This document shows positions 11,749 to 23,420 of a DNA stretch of 64,000 nucleotides, piece after piece (the first letter of the stretch is position 1; each line of letters begins with the position of its first letter). Position numbers and translations under genes: made by a program. The notes beneath the pieces are model-generated. The model was not told where the DNA came from. It saw only the letters and a program-made list of their open reading frames with translations, and searched no databases. Source of the DNA: Perca fluviatilis (Eukaryota; Chordata; Actinopteri; Perciformes; Percidae); NCBI RefSeq assembly GCF_010015445.1, contig NC_053123.1:7834434-7898433 (forward strand), written 5' to 3'.

Positions 11749-12015
11749 ACCCCATTTACACGTACATGGTTATTTTGAAAACGGAGACATTTCCCTTCGT
11801 TTGTGCCCTTTGTTTACACGCAAACGGATAATTCACCTTTGAAAACGATTCTTTCTAAAAACTCCGGCCAGAGTGGAGATTGCACATTACATATACAGTT
11901 TTGTGTAAAAGAACACTTTTATGAAAACTGACAGGTGTGCACAATGTTATTTTTGAAAACAGAGAGGGTGAAATGTCCGTTTAGGAAAATAGCCAGCCAC
12001 ATGTAAACGTAGCCT
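11749..12015. repeat. Fish DNA-transposon remnant with TTTACACGTA ends
   Basis: CCCCATTTACACGTACATGG near the left edge and CACATGTAAACGTAGCC at the right are imperfect inverted repeats. The interior repeats GAAAACGGAGA and TTTACACGCAAACGG words. It matches a common non-autonomous fish element. No target duplication could be fixed. Confidence 0.55.
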
Positions 12016-14106
12016 TAATTGGCAACAGGATAGACTGATGTAAAGCCTGTTGTATCTAAACCAAGGGACTCTGAATCGCCAAAAGTTGGTATTCATAATT
12101 TAAAACGTGCATGGAGTCAGAAGAGATGTTGACAGCAAGTCTGAGCATGCTCTTCTTGTGGCTTGTTTAAAAGGAATATGCAACAGGTTGACCATTACAT
12201 TATTTTTGCTATGGTCTGGAACTATATTAGTTTTTACCCATAATTCCAGATCAACTGCTGCAACAAAGAAATAAGATAGTTATGTCAGGTACATGTTGCA
12301 CAATGTTTCTGTGAAGGTGTGGGTTATAGCAAGTAAATATGGTTCATACACTGTTAAAAATTAGATCGATCCAAAATGTTACCGTGCGTGATACCGTGCT
12401 GAAGGGTTAGTAGTATAACTTGACCCAACAGAGAACAACTGTTGAATAGATTGTACATGTAACCAATAACTAGTTCACAGATGTCTGCAGAGTTATTGAT
12501 TAACTCATGGATGGTAACGGAAAGTACAAGTCGTGAGGATCAAACCTCTGACTGTTTATGTACAGCATAGTGCCCTGAATCACAAGGTTTTGCTGCCTGT
12601 CATACACTGAGCAATAAGTCTCCTCGTTACTGAACATAGATAGTAAAAACTTGAAGACTCAGAATTAGTTTGGAAGACACGGGTCATATACTACTTATAA
12701 CATTTGTTTTGTTCTGGCAGCAACATATTTCGCTCACTGTATTGTAAAATATTGTTTTATTTCTATTCTTTTTTTAAATCAGTTGTGTGAAGGAAAGCTT
12801 CAAGTTTTCACAGTTTCCGGTTGGCCATCCTAAACACACAGACAGGTGGGAAAGACGTTCGACATCCAACTGGTCAGTGGATCCACCAATGATCTCTCAT
12901 GTGTGACAATATAACTTCTCTGTGCAACAACACCTGCTATAGCCTGTAAGTAATACTGTTTCTTTAATCAATGTGCCTGTTTGAATCATGGTTAAAATGA
13001 CATTATTCCTCCAGCATTGTTTACCATACATCTGGAATGTAGCACATAAATAATTCTGACACATGGAACATGGAATAAGACATGTTCCTCCACCTGTGTC
13101 AACAGTAATGCTGGCATAATGTGTACAGTGCAGAGAAAGGGCAGATTGAGACGTTGCTTTTGCTTCGCTGCTAAATTTCTCATTACAGAGAGAGCCAGAC
13201 ATCTCGAACAGCACTGATGGAGGATGAGTTGAGCTTGGGGACACTGCCGGCCAATTTCCCTCATTACCCTAAATCCTCCAGTGCTCGCAGAGAGATGATG
13301 TCCATTTTAATAACAAGTTGTGAGACAATTTTCAAAAGGCAGTAAAAGCAGCACACATAATGAATGACAGTGTTGGGGAGCAGTGTAGACTGACCTTCTG
13401 AAGGCTTATGAGTACTGCTCATACAGAGAACAACTAGGGAGAAATAAAAGCATGATTAGTTTAGCAATACAGAATATAAAATGAAGTTTAAAATAAAAAC
13501 AAAATAAGAATTCAGGTGCATACATAAAATGACAATATTTTCATCAGCGGGCTGGGATTGCCTCCACACAGGTCTCACAGACTGTAGAGACCTATAGAGA
13601 CAGAGCGCAACGCGTCATACACTGAAAGCCACGCCCAGCGGCGGGGAAAACAATCTGTGCCACAATACAACCCAAGAGCTGAAACGCTAACAAAGTGCTT
13701 GTAGCTAGCAAAAAACATTACATTTAAGCATTTCAAAGGATTATTTTAGCCACCTTTGTATACCAGAGAAGACACGTTAGCTGTTAGAAAGCTAATGTTA
13801 GCTTTGTGTTAGCAAGCTAAGGCACTTGTAAACACAATACTGCATACCTTTCTAAATTTATCCACATTCCACTAGAACACAAGTTGCATACTGTCAAAAT
13901 ATTTTAACTTCTAGTAATATAGTTAGCCTTAAACTGTTATAACAATTAATGATGCCTCATGTCGTATTGCCTGTATCCACTTTTGTCTTCTTAAAAGCTC
14001 AGTTTGTTGGTTCGGCAGCTTATGAAAACTTAGTTATGTTTTTTTTTTTACGCTGTTGTTAGTGTATCCTACTACACAGCAGCTTCAGGCATTTGACGAG
14101 GAGGCA
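12016..14106. other. Non-coding, no recognised gene
   Basis: Overlapping minus-strand frames at 12897-13264 lack any known motif. The part at 13560-13670 is somewhat CpG-richer. Nothing else is supported. Confidence 0.4.
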
Positions 14107-14114
14107 CTTTCACG

Positions 14115-15005
14115 CAGTGTTGTAGTACTTTGGTCTTGGTCTCGAGACTGGTCTCAAGGCCACTTTTTGAAGGTCTCATCTCAGACTCGACTGCATTTTT
14201 ACTCAGTCTTGTATCGATTTCAGATAAAAAGGACTCAGGATTTTATTTCAAGTACAGTCAAGACCACAACTGCCTTTTGATTATTTTATCGAAGCATTTC
14301 CCATGATATGCTTATGGCAATAAAAGAGTTGAATGAAGAAGAAGAAGTTTTCTGTGGGTGTTTTTTGTGTGTGAATGAGGATCTTTCAGATCAATTTGAG
14401 GAGTGCCTTTGGTTAGCCTTTTCCACATTTTGTTGTGTCATGCAGTGTGTAGTCTCGCATTGCCAGACCTTCCTCTACAACGCTGCGGAAGAGGGTCCAG
14501 CTAGTCCACACAGCATTCCGGAATGGGAGAAAAATGTGCTCTGGTTTATTGACATTTCTAAGTGTCGGACACAATGACACTGCCTCTGCAAAATAGCCCT
14601 TGGAAGGAACTTGTTTTGGTGGAACGTGTGTGCGTTCAAATGTTTTAGTTGTGCAACAGAAAACTCGATAGTCTAGCTAGCTGTCTGGATTTACCCTGCA
14701 GAGATCTGAGGAGTAATTAACCATAGTCCTCCCAAATCCACCGGAGTTTAGAATAGCAAAAAAAAAAGAAAGCGGAAGGTAACGGACATCCGGCACCTAA
14801 ACAATCCTGGAAATGAAACGTAGTTGATATAGACAGTATGGGACTCACACTGGTCTGGTCTTGGTCTTAACTCGGTCTCGCACTGCCTTGGTTTTGGTCT
14901 TGACTCGGTCTCAACCCCTCAATGTTTTGGTCTTGTCTCAGTCTTGATATATTCTGGTCTTGGTGATGACTTGGTCTCGGTTTACGTGCTCTTTACTACA
15001 ACACC
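14115..15005 (+). mobile_element. Fish TIR element, GGTCTTGGTCT-rich, with nested MITE
   Basis: The left end CAGTGTTGTAGTA and the right end TACTACAACACC are inverted repeats. The flanks CTTTCACG (14107-14114) and TTTTCACT (15006-15013) agree at 6 of 8 positions, as expected for an old hAT insertion. Both subterminal parts are built from GGTCTTGGTCTCGAGAC-type words. The middle carries a second element at 14450-14834. No transposase is visible. Confidence 0.7.
14450..14834 (+). mobile_element. TAGTCTCGC MITE, copy 1 (nested)
   Basis: Starts TAGTCTCGCATTGCCAGACC, passes through GGAACTTGTTTTGGTGGAAC, TGTCTGGATTTACCCTGCAG and GATCTGAGGAGTAATTAACC, and ends GATATAGAC. The same order of blocks occurs at 49718-50095, in part at 20102-20252 and inverted at 47197-47376. 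It interrupts the element at 14115-15005, so it is the younger of the two. Flanks CAGTGTG and CAGTATG may be a decayed target duplication. Confidence 0.75.
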
Positions 15006-15232
15006 TTTTCACTAAAACAAAGTCACCTACGTGAGGTGAAGTTGAATCTGAATAGAATATATGATACATAATACATCTTCATTGTCCACCAGTGTGGAAA
15101 TTTGTCTTCAGCTCACCAAACACAAGAAACAACAATATAAAGTATAAAAAGCATTCATCATCATCAGGTTACAGCTAAAGATGTAATCCATCCATTCATT
15201 GCTGCATATGATTAGGTAAGTGAAGTAAGATA

Positions 15233-15297
15233 TTGTTTTTTTTTTTTTTTTTTTGTTTTTTTTTTTTTTTTTTTAAAGGGTTTTTTTTTTTTTTTTG
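15233..15297. repeat. Interrupted poly-T tract
   Basis: T runs broken by single G and AAAGGG interruptions. It directly precedes the LINE fragment. Confidence 0.9.
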
Positions 15298-15301
15298 TTC
15301 T

Positions 15302-15628
15302 TTTATGTTATTGAAATGGATCACAGGACCTTACCAAACTCGCTCAACACATGTCGCACAGGTTAACTCTGAATTTGGGAAATCTGCTTGTAGTTTCTAT
15401 GCACCAAAAGCATGGAACCACCTTCAATGTTCACTTAAGATGGACACTCTCCCTACCCCTGCACGTTTTAAGATTGTAATTTCCGATCACTTCACTTCTA
15501 TGTGTGATTGTTTTCATTGAGTATTATTTACTTGTTTTGTGCATTATTTTTTATGTGTCTTGTATCTCGGCATCATTGAAAATAAGGGAAACCTCAGTGA
15601 TTTCCAAGATTCTTAAATAAAGGTTACG
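15302..15628 (+). mobile_element. LINE 3' end, 5'-truncated
   Basis: The coding part up to the stop at 15518-15520 reads TRSTHVAQVNSEFGKSACSF then APKAWNHLQCSLK and FKIVISDHF. This is the short C-terminal motif (TR...FG..F...AP..WN.L...L....FK) that ends ORF2 in jockey/L2/CR1-type LINEs. A 3' UTR of about 100 bp ends in TTCTTAAATAAAGGTTACG, a typical LINE tail. The remaining reverse transcriptase and endonuclease are missing, as in a 5'-truncated insertion. The clade cannot be fixed from so short a piece. Confidence 0.65.
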
Positions 15629-15839
15629 AATGAAGTCACTAAAAAGAGTAAGAAGAGAGTGAAATCAGAGAGGAATGATACAGAAAGACTTATGTTCAGT
15701 TTAAGCACCATTCTAAAATGTTACACCCTAGTGGCTAATAAATACAGGCTGATTCTCTTTTCGCTGCATTACTGATTAAAATAACATCATATTTTCAGTC
15801 TCAGAGAAGTGAGTTCATGCAGTGAGAGCTGCCATTTAC
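15629..15839. other. Non-coding spacer
   Basis: Nothing recognisable. Confidence 0.4.
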
Positions 15840-16290
15840 TGTGAACCCCAGTTATTTCAGCTTTAACGAAGAGGCACTACCCCCACAGCTTCAGCTAGTA
15901 ATGACCCATCTTTTATTGTTTGTGGATTTTCATGCCGCACAGTATTGAAATACAAAATAAATCTATGAACAACAATCATATTCAGCTAAGTTTTTGAGCC
16001 CGCTCGAAAAGATTAATCAATCCAGCTCCAATAAAATCCAAATATAGGAACGGTTTCTTTGCATGAGTGAAATATTACCTCTTCACAAACTTAACTGACA
16101 CTCTTTGCCGAGCCAGTAACGACCGGGATGCATCACGAAATGACATTACAGTCCTATTGATGCCAGCCATTACCCGCTAATCCAGGCTTTGCTTGTGTGC
16201 ACTTGCTGTGGCCTCTGAAGAGCAGAGGGAAGGCAATAAAGACCACTCGCAAAGATTTATGCTCACAAATTCAATCATTTTATATTCAGC
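15840..16290. promoter_or_regulatory. Candidate conserved regulatory block
   Basis: Non-repeat, compositionally even sequence with GATTAATCAATCC (16011-16023) and GCTAATCCAGG (about 16176), both homeodomain-type cores. It is non-coding in all frames over any useful length. Enhancer function is inference. Confidence 0.25.
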
Positions 16291-16638
16291 CATTTTAAGT
16301 GCTCAAGGCTAAAACTTAATTTTTTTTCTCTAAAGATACTGTAAACAAATTTCCCTTGTGCCTTCAAGTTAGTCTAGGAGCTTGCTTTGACAGTAAGTGC
16401 TGCAATTACTGATTATGCTTGTCTGGTGTGAAGTATAAAGGCTGGCATTTCTGAAATGTGTGTCCTCTTACCTGAATAAAAAAAAAGGAATTGAGGTTGT
16501 GTAGACCAAACTTCTAAAGCCTGAGGTGTGTTTTCTACAAGATTCAGATATTGTGCATGCTAAAATGTGTCACAAATGCCAAAAATCTCTATGAATAGAA
16601 TAGCTAGTCTCAAATTGAAATATAAAATGGGATAGTAT

Positions 16639-16885
16639 TGATGCTGCAACTAACAATTATTTTCATTTTCTAATAATCCATACATATTTTCTTGATGAAT
16701 TGATCAATTGTTTGGTCTATAAACACCAAGTTTTTTTTTTTTTGTCTAACCAAATCATTTCAGTTTGCTATGATGTAAGACAAAGAACCATCAGAATATC
16801 TGAAATTTCTTCTTGAAAATACTAAACAATTAATCGATTCTAAAAAAATAGTTGCCTATTAAATTTTTGTTGATCTACTAACCAA
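16639..16885 (+). repeat. Fish MITE with TGCTGCAACTAACAATTATT end
   Basis: Starts ATGCTGCAACTAACAATTAT and contains ATTGTTTGGTCTATAAA, ACAATTAATCGATTC and ATAGTTGCCTATTAA in the order known from a common fish MITE. The right end is degraded. An internal T run lies at 16731-16743. Confidence 0.6.
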
Positions 16886-17689
16886 ATGGTGGACAACTCG
16901 TTTCAGCTTTCGACAAAAAACCTATTCAGTATACCTAATATGAAACTTTTTAAATTATTGTAGGTACGTTTCATTAAAAAATACCAGAACCACTTATACT
17001 TGTGGTAGTGAAGAGCAACCCAAAGGTAATGATTTTTTTAAATGTTAGCCTTTCCCTCCAGCTGATCTGCTATATATATCTGTATGTATAAACATTTTAT
17101 TTAAAGGTCTATAAAATATGTAATCATGTCTACCAGCAATATTTGTATGTATCAACGGTAAATCCGCGTTTTTATCGACTATCATACATGTTTATACTTC
17201 TTGCCCCCTTCCTCGTATCTCCGTCCCTGTAATGTTTCTTCAGAGATGAGTATACATTTATAGAGCCTAACAGTTGCATTTTATAGTTGCATATATCATT
17301 AATTCATTGTTCCATAAATTTGTATTGTTTATTTCATTTCAGTCATGTGTTTTCATTATCTCTGTCTTTTTCCCTGCTGAATGCTATTAGTGTGTCTGCT
17401 GCAGTCATTTAATTCCCCACAGGGATCCAATTAAGTTTCTTCTTATCTGTCATTTCACACCTCATCTCATTTGTTAAACCCATGTGTCACCTATAGCAGC
17501 GACACTCTGAGATATACAACAGTACGGCTGGATTCTGGAGGGTTTATATGGTCTGAAATAAACTGGATTTATCGATTTGAATGATAGTTTTAATTGTGGC
17601 TGTGAACAGGTCAACCATCTGCAAGTGTGAGTCACACCAAGGGCAAAGAATGTAATACTTGCCATCTTGCCCCCCACCCTCACCCCAAG
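16886..17689. other. Non-coding, no recognised gene
   Basis: AT-rich sequence without a supported frame. Confidence 0.4.
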
Positions 17690-18125
17690 AAAAAAAACCT
17701 ATTGTTTCAACAGCACAAAGGGCTTTGACTCAGGGTCAGGGTTTGTGATTAATCACCATGGCAACACTATTAATGGTTGCATTACTGCCTCGGTCAACTG
17801 GGAGGCATCATCACGCGGAGCTACGAGAGGATGGAAGGGTTTGGGGGATTGAGATTATAGAAAATGAACTCTCCAGACAGTGGTCTGCAATGCATTATGG
17901 GAGTCCCCGTCACCACGCACTGCGAGACAAGGCATTAATCAAACAGATGCCAGAAACCAAGAGAGCTCTCTCTGTTGCCCCATACTCCCACCTTCGCCGC
18001 CAGTGATTGATTGGTATTCATTATCCATCGATTTGGGCTTTTTCTCCGTAATCTCTCGTCTCCAGTCATATCATGGCCTCAAAGGAGATCGTTATTGTGA
18101 GCCAGGGACACGAATCATGACAGTG
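17690..18125. promoter_or_regulatory. Candidate conserved regulatory block
   Basis: It carries the perfect 12-bp palindrome GTGATTAATCAC (17745-17756), ATTAATGG shortly after, and TGATTGAT (18004-18011), a PBX/HOX-like word. It has even base composition and no repeat structure. Frames on plus (17667-18128) overlap one another without a domain. The regulatory role is inferred. Confidence 0.3.
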
Positions 18126-18262
18126 TAACAGCTTGGGCTAAGGAGAGAGCCGAGTGTGGCAACGTTAGCTCAAAAAACTCATTGAACCTCTCATTAATCA
18201 TTTACATGTACATTTCTATGTACATTAACCTTGTGTAATAATACTGTACAGCTAAATGTAAA

Positions 18263-18519
18263 TGGGCTGTATTTATATAGCACTTTTCTAGTCTCAATGA
18301 CTACTCAAAGCGCTTTTTTAAAATACTATAGGAACCATTCACACACAGGGGGCCAAGGCTGCCATACAAGGTGCCACCTGCTCATCAGATAAACATTTAC
18401 ACTCCGATTGGGAGCAATTTGGGGTTCAGTGTCTTGCCCAAGGATACTTCAACATGGCACTGCAGGGCCAGGGATTCGAACCACCGACCTTCAGTTGGTA
18501 GGCGACCACTCTATCACCT
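18263..18519 (-). mobile_element. tRNA-derived SINE, minus strand
   Basis: Read on minus, the right edge gives an A-box-like TGATAGAGTGGTCGCC, and about 30 bases on GGTGGTTCGAATCCC, a B box of a Pol III promoter. Then comes a body with TATCCTTGGGCAAGACACTG and a tail ending TGCTATATAAATACAGCCC. A tRNA head, conserved body and LINE-like tail are the plan of fish V-SINE-type elements. Target duplications were not found. Confidence 0.65.
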
Positions 18520-20101
18520 TTTCCAAACTGGGGTGTGCTGACCACCATCTACTGTAGCTAACTCGCTGACTATAGATAAGTAACTCATACAACCCCAATT
18601 AAAAAAACTCTATGGCAAACTGATGCTTGAATTAGCTAACTGAAAAATATAGACGGACTCTGTCACCACTTTATTGTCATAAAGAGGAGTAATTTACTCC
18701 GTTTAGACATTATCCTACCTGCTGATGATAATATGCATTGATACATGATACATTGATATTGTATGTCACTGCAAACGACACTGCAAACTTTTTCAAACTT
18801 TTTCCTGAAAAGCATTCATGCCCTACCACATCACTTGCCTCCCCATCCCCAATGCATATTGATACCAATATTGGGGAAACTTGTAACAAACAGAGCCAAG
18901 TTTAACATTTTCTTAATTGAGTAGTTTCTGTTGTGGAATGAGAAACGCTAGCGTGTATTTGCCCAAACTGGAGTTTTTAGACACAGAAAGACATTGACAG
19001 TGAACTTGAGAGCAAGATGCTTTGCCAAATTTAGTTTTTCACTTGTTCTTTTCTTCAAAATCAAAAATATGTCGATATTTCACATGTTTTTCTGTCTGAA
19101 CACATTGTGCTAACCTGAATCTTGATAGCCTTTCCAGCATCAGAGCTCTCTTGTTTGGTTTTTGTTCCTTCATGAATGAGATGAAGAAAACTCTACCACC
19201 CCTCTAGGAAGCACAGAATAACAGCATGAAATTTTCAAACTTGATATATAGATACACTACATACAAATACATACACAGAAAGACCCTGTTTTCGTCTTGA
19301 GTTGCTTCCACATCACAATGCAGTCATTTACGCTCATTTAGACTACAGCTGGGCTTGGAGGTCTCAAATCTCTAATGACGTGTAATGAAATTATCCATCA
19401 AATACACAGAAGATGAATCTAATTTTAGGTGGACGTCATCCAAATGGTGAAAAGGAGATTGTGTGTGACTAAAGCCGGTTAATGTAGGCAGAGGAGTTTC
19501 TTCTGCACTTCTGTGTAATCATGGTGACCGTGCACTTGGGGGAAATTTCAATATTAGTTCCACATCTGTCACTGTTTTGGTTGCAGTTACCGAAATACGC
19601 TAGTAAAACTGCTTTTCTCTGGATTTACTTTATCATGATCAATATAAACTGTAAAATTAGCATAGCACACACTAGTGGTCAATGAGGAGAAATTATCCTG
19701 GTTTTTAACTTTATATTTACTCCAAGCAGAGGTAGTAATTTCCTTTCTGTGGCTGCCTCTTGTGAATGAATGCAAAAAAGCTCCACAGGTAACAAAGAAA
19801 ATAGGAGGTATTCAGAATAAAATCATGCTTTGTGCTGCCAATCACGTTTTTACAAATCATCTAAAAAGGAGCCACGGACTTCTGGGTAGTTTTAACGACA
19901 AACAAGCCTGATTTCAAACTGGTGAAAAATGTAGTGTTTTTAAAGGCAGCATTTCAATCAAAGTATCTTAGTTTTTCTCATGTTTTCAGTTATTGAAAAA
20001 TGGGATCTGGAATGTTTCTCACTTCATATTGTAACAGTCTTTTGTCTTTAACAATGTAGCCCAAGCATCGGTCTTCACACAATAAACATTTAGGAAATTT
20101 G
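18520..20101. other. Non-coding, no recognised gene
   Basis: No supported frame. Open frames near 19587-19911 lack domains. Confidence 0.4.
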
Positions 20102-20252
20102 TAGTCTTGCATGGCCAGTCACCACACATACATTGCAGGATAGGAGAAAAAAATGCCCTGGGTTGTTTGCATTTCTTTAAACCAATCACAATCGTCTTGG
20201 GCAGTTCTGTAAAATGGTCTCAGGAAGGAACTTGTTTTGGTGGAACATCTGC
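20102..20252 (+). mobile_element. TAGTCTCGC MITE, copy 2 (partial)
   Basis: TAGTCTTGCATGGCCAG, TTTCTTTAAACCAATCACAA and AAGGAACTTGTTTTGGTGGA repeat the first half of copies 1 and 4. The second half (TGTCTGGATTTACC onward) is missing. Confidence 0.65.
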
Positions 20253-20558
20253 ACCCCGATAAAAGAAAACGCCACACAATATTAAATTAAATAAACTGTT
20301 CACACGATACAGTAATGTGAGCTATTTAAATTAGCTGGATACATGGTTAAATAAAATTTGCTTTTACCAGTGTGTCGTCCTGTGTAACATTAGGCTACTC
20401 GTCCACAGCAATCCTGCAACAGTCGGTCCTAAAACGTCCCAGTTGGATAGTAAATGCTGCAACATTAAACATATTCTTTGTAAATCTTTACAATTATTAC
20501 CTGAAAAAACCAAGCAAGCCTGCCTTGCTGGAAATTATTCAGTAAATGAACGTGTAAA

Positions 20559-20845
20559 ATGTCGTTGATTCAGACTAGGGAATTTGTGAGACTGTCCTCC
20601 CCCAAAAATGCTCCTATCGTTTGTTCAAGCGGAGCTCTGTGCGTAACTAGATATTATGTAACGTTTGATTTTAACCCATTACACAAAGTTTTTCTAAACA
20701 TAACTAAGCAGTTTTTGTGCCTAAACATAACCAAACTGCAACTGTTTCACAACATTAACATCGGTTTAAAAGAAACCTCAGATTTGATTGTAGTTTTTGC
20801 AAGTTCAACATGGGTTATAGGTCAAAAGTTGAATGAACGAGTACT
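20559..20845. repeat. Teleost interspersed repeat hosting the pogo-like element
   Basis: ATGCTCCTATCGTTTGTTCA and CCTAAACATAACCAAACTGC are words of a recurring fish repeat. The plus frame 20559-20867 is open but has no domain. The pogo-like element begins right after it. Confidence 0.4.
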
Positions 20846-20847
20846 TA

Positions 20848-21564
20848 CCGTATTTTCCGGACTATAAGTCGCACTTTTTTTCCTACTTTGGCTGGTCCTG
20901 CGACTTATAGTCAGGTACGACTTACATATCAAAATATATATAATTTAACATGTTTTAAATGTGAATTCATACTGAAAACATTACCGTCTACAGCCGCGAG
21001 AGGGCGCTCTAGGCTTGTGACAACTAGAATGCTGCTCCTAAAGACAAATGAGAAAGAAAAGAGATAACAAACTGCAGGTAGTAAAATATCCGAAAACAGT
21101 AATCGAGCAGCAGAAAGAAAGTTTGAAATGAGGGAGAAACTTGTGAGGGACTGGCGAAAAGGTTACTCTTACTGCAATGAAGAAAACAAAGAAAGCTAAT
21201 CGGCTAATCGCGGGCTGAAAGCAAGACGGCCAGAGCTGGAGGAAGGAGTCGGGAGGGGCTTGTCAACGGTGCAGTTACGTCTCCACGCCTTTTAATACAT
21301 CCATGCTCCACGCCCTGGTAGCTAGTTGTTCTGTGTGCTATTGTATAGTTCAATAACTGTTAATGTGTTACGTTAACAAACCAGACACCTACCGTATTCA
21401 GCCTGTTGTTCTGTGTGCTATTGTGTAGTTGACAGATGAAAAAATTCTAAATAAATGCGACTTATAGTCCGGTGCGACTTATATATGTTTTTTTCCTCTT
21501 CATGACGCATTTTTTGACTGATGCGACTTATACTCCGGAGCGACTTATAGTCCAGAAAATACGG
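20848..21564 (+). mobile_element. pogo/Tigger-like Tc1-mariner element, internally deleted
   Basis: Imperfect TIRs CCGTATTTTCCGGACTATAA (left) and, at the right, the reverse complement of CCGTATTTTCTGGACTATAA. TA dinucleotides flank both sides (20846-20847 and 21565-21566), the Tc1/mariner target. Further GCGACTTATA words lie inside both ends. An 80-bp direct repeat is seen with GTTGTTCTGTGTGCTATTGT at 21325 and 21405. At 717 bp it is far shorter than an autonomous copy; it keeps a broken DNA-binding region at 21104-21246. Confidence 0.8.
21104..21246 (+). pseudogene. pogo-type transposase DNA-binding domain remnant
   Basis: One frame reads RAAERKFEMREKLVRDWRK, the helix-turn-helix signature of the CENP-B/pogo family, where this domain binds the transposon ends. 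A second frame then gives AMKKTKKANR and the first frame gives NRGLKARRPELEE. At least two frameshifts and stop codons separate these pieces. No DDE catalytic region follows. Confidence 0.6.
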
Positions 21565-21690
21565 TATGTCCTTTTGATTTCTTACAGGGTGAGTCGTTGT
21601 TGCCCATAACACGCTAGCATTCTGCTAATGCGGAAGTAACGAGGGAGTGGAACTTCTTCCTATATTAGAAATTCTTTGCTGTAATACAGG

Positions 21691-21691
<1 letters not shown>

Positions 21692-21738
<47 letters not shown>
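21692..21738. repeat. (CT)n microsatellite
   Basis: Uninterrupted CT tract. Confidence 0.95.
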
Positions 21739-21740
<2 letters not shown>

Positions 21741-22447
21741 AAAGGTCTATGCTAAGTGGCTCTCCATATTTGTACTTTTTAAAATCCAAAATGTGAATGT
21801 AATTTCAACAGCAGCACAACATTACTGCATAATAGTTGTCTTATCTGATGGCATCACTAGGCTGATTTAAGAATTGAATTTAGGCTGCTATATTTAACAG
21901 TGAGTTCATTTCATTCAGGTGTGAGGATGGTGGATCAGGAAAGACAGGGGAAGGCAACAGGTTGGTCTAACATTAGGTGGAAGAGTAGGGGGAGCCACTT
22001 GATGCCAACAGATTCATTTCTTAATATTATTAATATGGAACAACTAATATGGAAAATCAATTACATAATGTTTGTTTGACAATATGTCTTAGTGGAGAAG
22101 AACAGTGAATGAGCCAGACATGAGGTCGGCAATGGCATCAAGTAGAGATGAGACCAGTGATGACATCAGGTAGGAGTTCTATTAGTTAGACCACACTAAA
22201 CTAAATGTCCAGTATGGTTTGAAGTTCTGTTGACCAACCTATTCACTGTGTCCTTTTTGGGCAAAAAAATTGTGCAGAAAGAGATGGAAAATATAACAAT
22301 TAGCCTATGTCTGACAGCTGGGACGTAGTAAACAAATCAGAACGCAAATTTAAACATCCGCAACGCATATGGTTGAATGCCATCAATGATGGATCTATTT
22401 TTTGTAATGAAAATACAGTACAAGAAAAAAGTGGGCTAAAATAATGT

Positions 22448-22518
22448 GGTTGCCACGGGGGCAACCAAGGGTGATGATTAGGTTGCCACTTGTCACAATT
22501 TGGTTGCCAAAGGCAACC
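22448..22518. repeat. Paired GGTTGCC/GGCAACC hairpins
   Basis: GGTTGCCACGGGGGCAACC at 22448-22466 and GGTTGCCAAAGGCAACC at 22502-22518 each fold back on a 7-bp stem. A third GGTTGCC half lies at 22481. Probably a decayed foldback element. Confidence 0.6.
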
Positions 22519-22674
22519 GTTAATGTCGAGCCCATATTTAGATATATGTATGTACATATATACCATATAATTATTTATAATTTTGGTAGGCCTACAGTGG
22601 CTGATATACTTTAAAATAAACCTTTATTATTTAAAGCCCATACATGATGATGTCCGGCACACTTATTTATTTTT

Positions 22675-22693
22675 TGTGTGTGTGTGTGTGTGT
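22675..22693. repeat. (TG)n microsatellite
   Basis: Short TG tract. Confidence 0.85.
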
Positions 22694-22919
22694 AAAACTT
22701 TTTACTTGTCCTCCTGACCCAGTATTTATTAACAGTAGTATTTATTAACACTGTTTATGATCAAATAGATGTGACTAATATACGTAATGGTTTTTGATGA
22801 CAAAGAAATACTGCCAGCATTGCCTAGAATTGTTTTTTTTACTGGAAAACATGGCCAGGCTTGATTCAAGAGGGGTTTAACAAGGATTTAATTTTGTCGG
22901 ATTCTCTGATTTTATAGCA

Positions 22920-23420
22920 CCCTTTCATTTAAGATAAGATCACAACTTCAAGAAAGCTTGACTCTCGAGGCAGCATTTGGCACTCATTTCACCCCAATAG
23001 CTTCACAGTTATTTGCTCAGTGTGGCCTCTGTCTTTCATTTGATTATCATTTTTATTGCCATAGAACCCCCTCCAGCTCCATTATGGTGACGCCGATTGT
23101 CACAGACTCACCTGGAATGGAATCAGTCAAACACACGCGGGCATGAATTAAACATTATGGCTGCACACAGAGTTAGCTGTGAGGCATCGCCTGCTAAACA
23201 GTGTATTTTCAGTGAATAGCTGCCCATATTTACAGAGAGACATATTGTTGGCTCCTGTCCATATTTTAAAGAGTGCATCATAATTGTTTTTGAAATGATC
23301 GCACACTGCTCTACGCTGACACCTTGCACTCCGTGATGAATGTGCAGAGACTTCAAGTAACAATTTCACATGCAAACACCACAATGCCTGTGGCAAGCAA
23401 TGGCAGAGAGTCAATTTACA
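22920..23420. promoter_or_regulatory. Candidate conserved regulatory block
   Basis: Non-repeat, even-composition sequence with TTTGATTATCATTTTTATTG near 23039 and ATGAATTAAACATTATGGC near 23143. Minus frames 23123-23414 overlap in two phases and show no domain, so I do not call an exon. Enhancer identity is inferred. Confidence 0.25.

Noticed and set aside
12897..13264. Two overlapping minus frames of 115 and 90 codons
   Set aside because: They overlap in different phases and have no domain.
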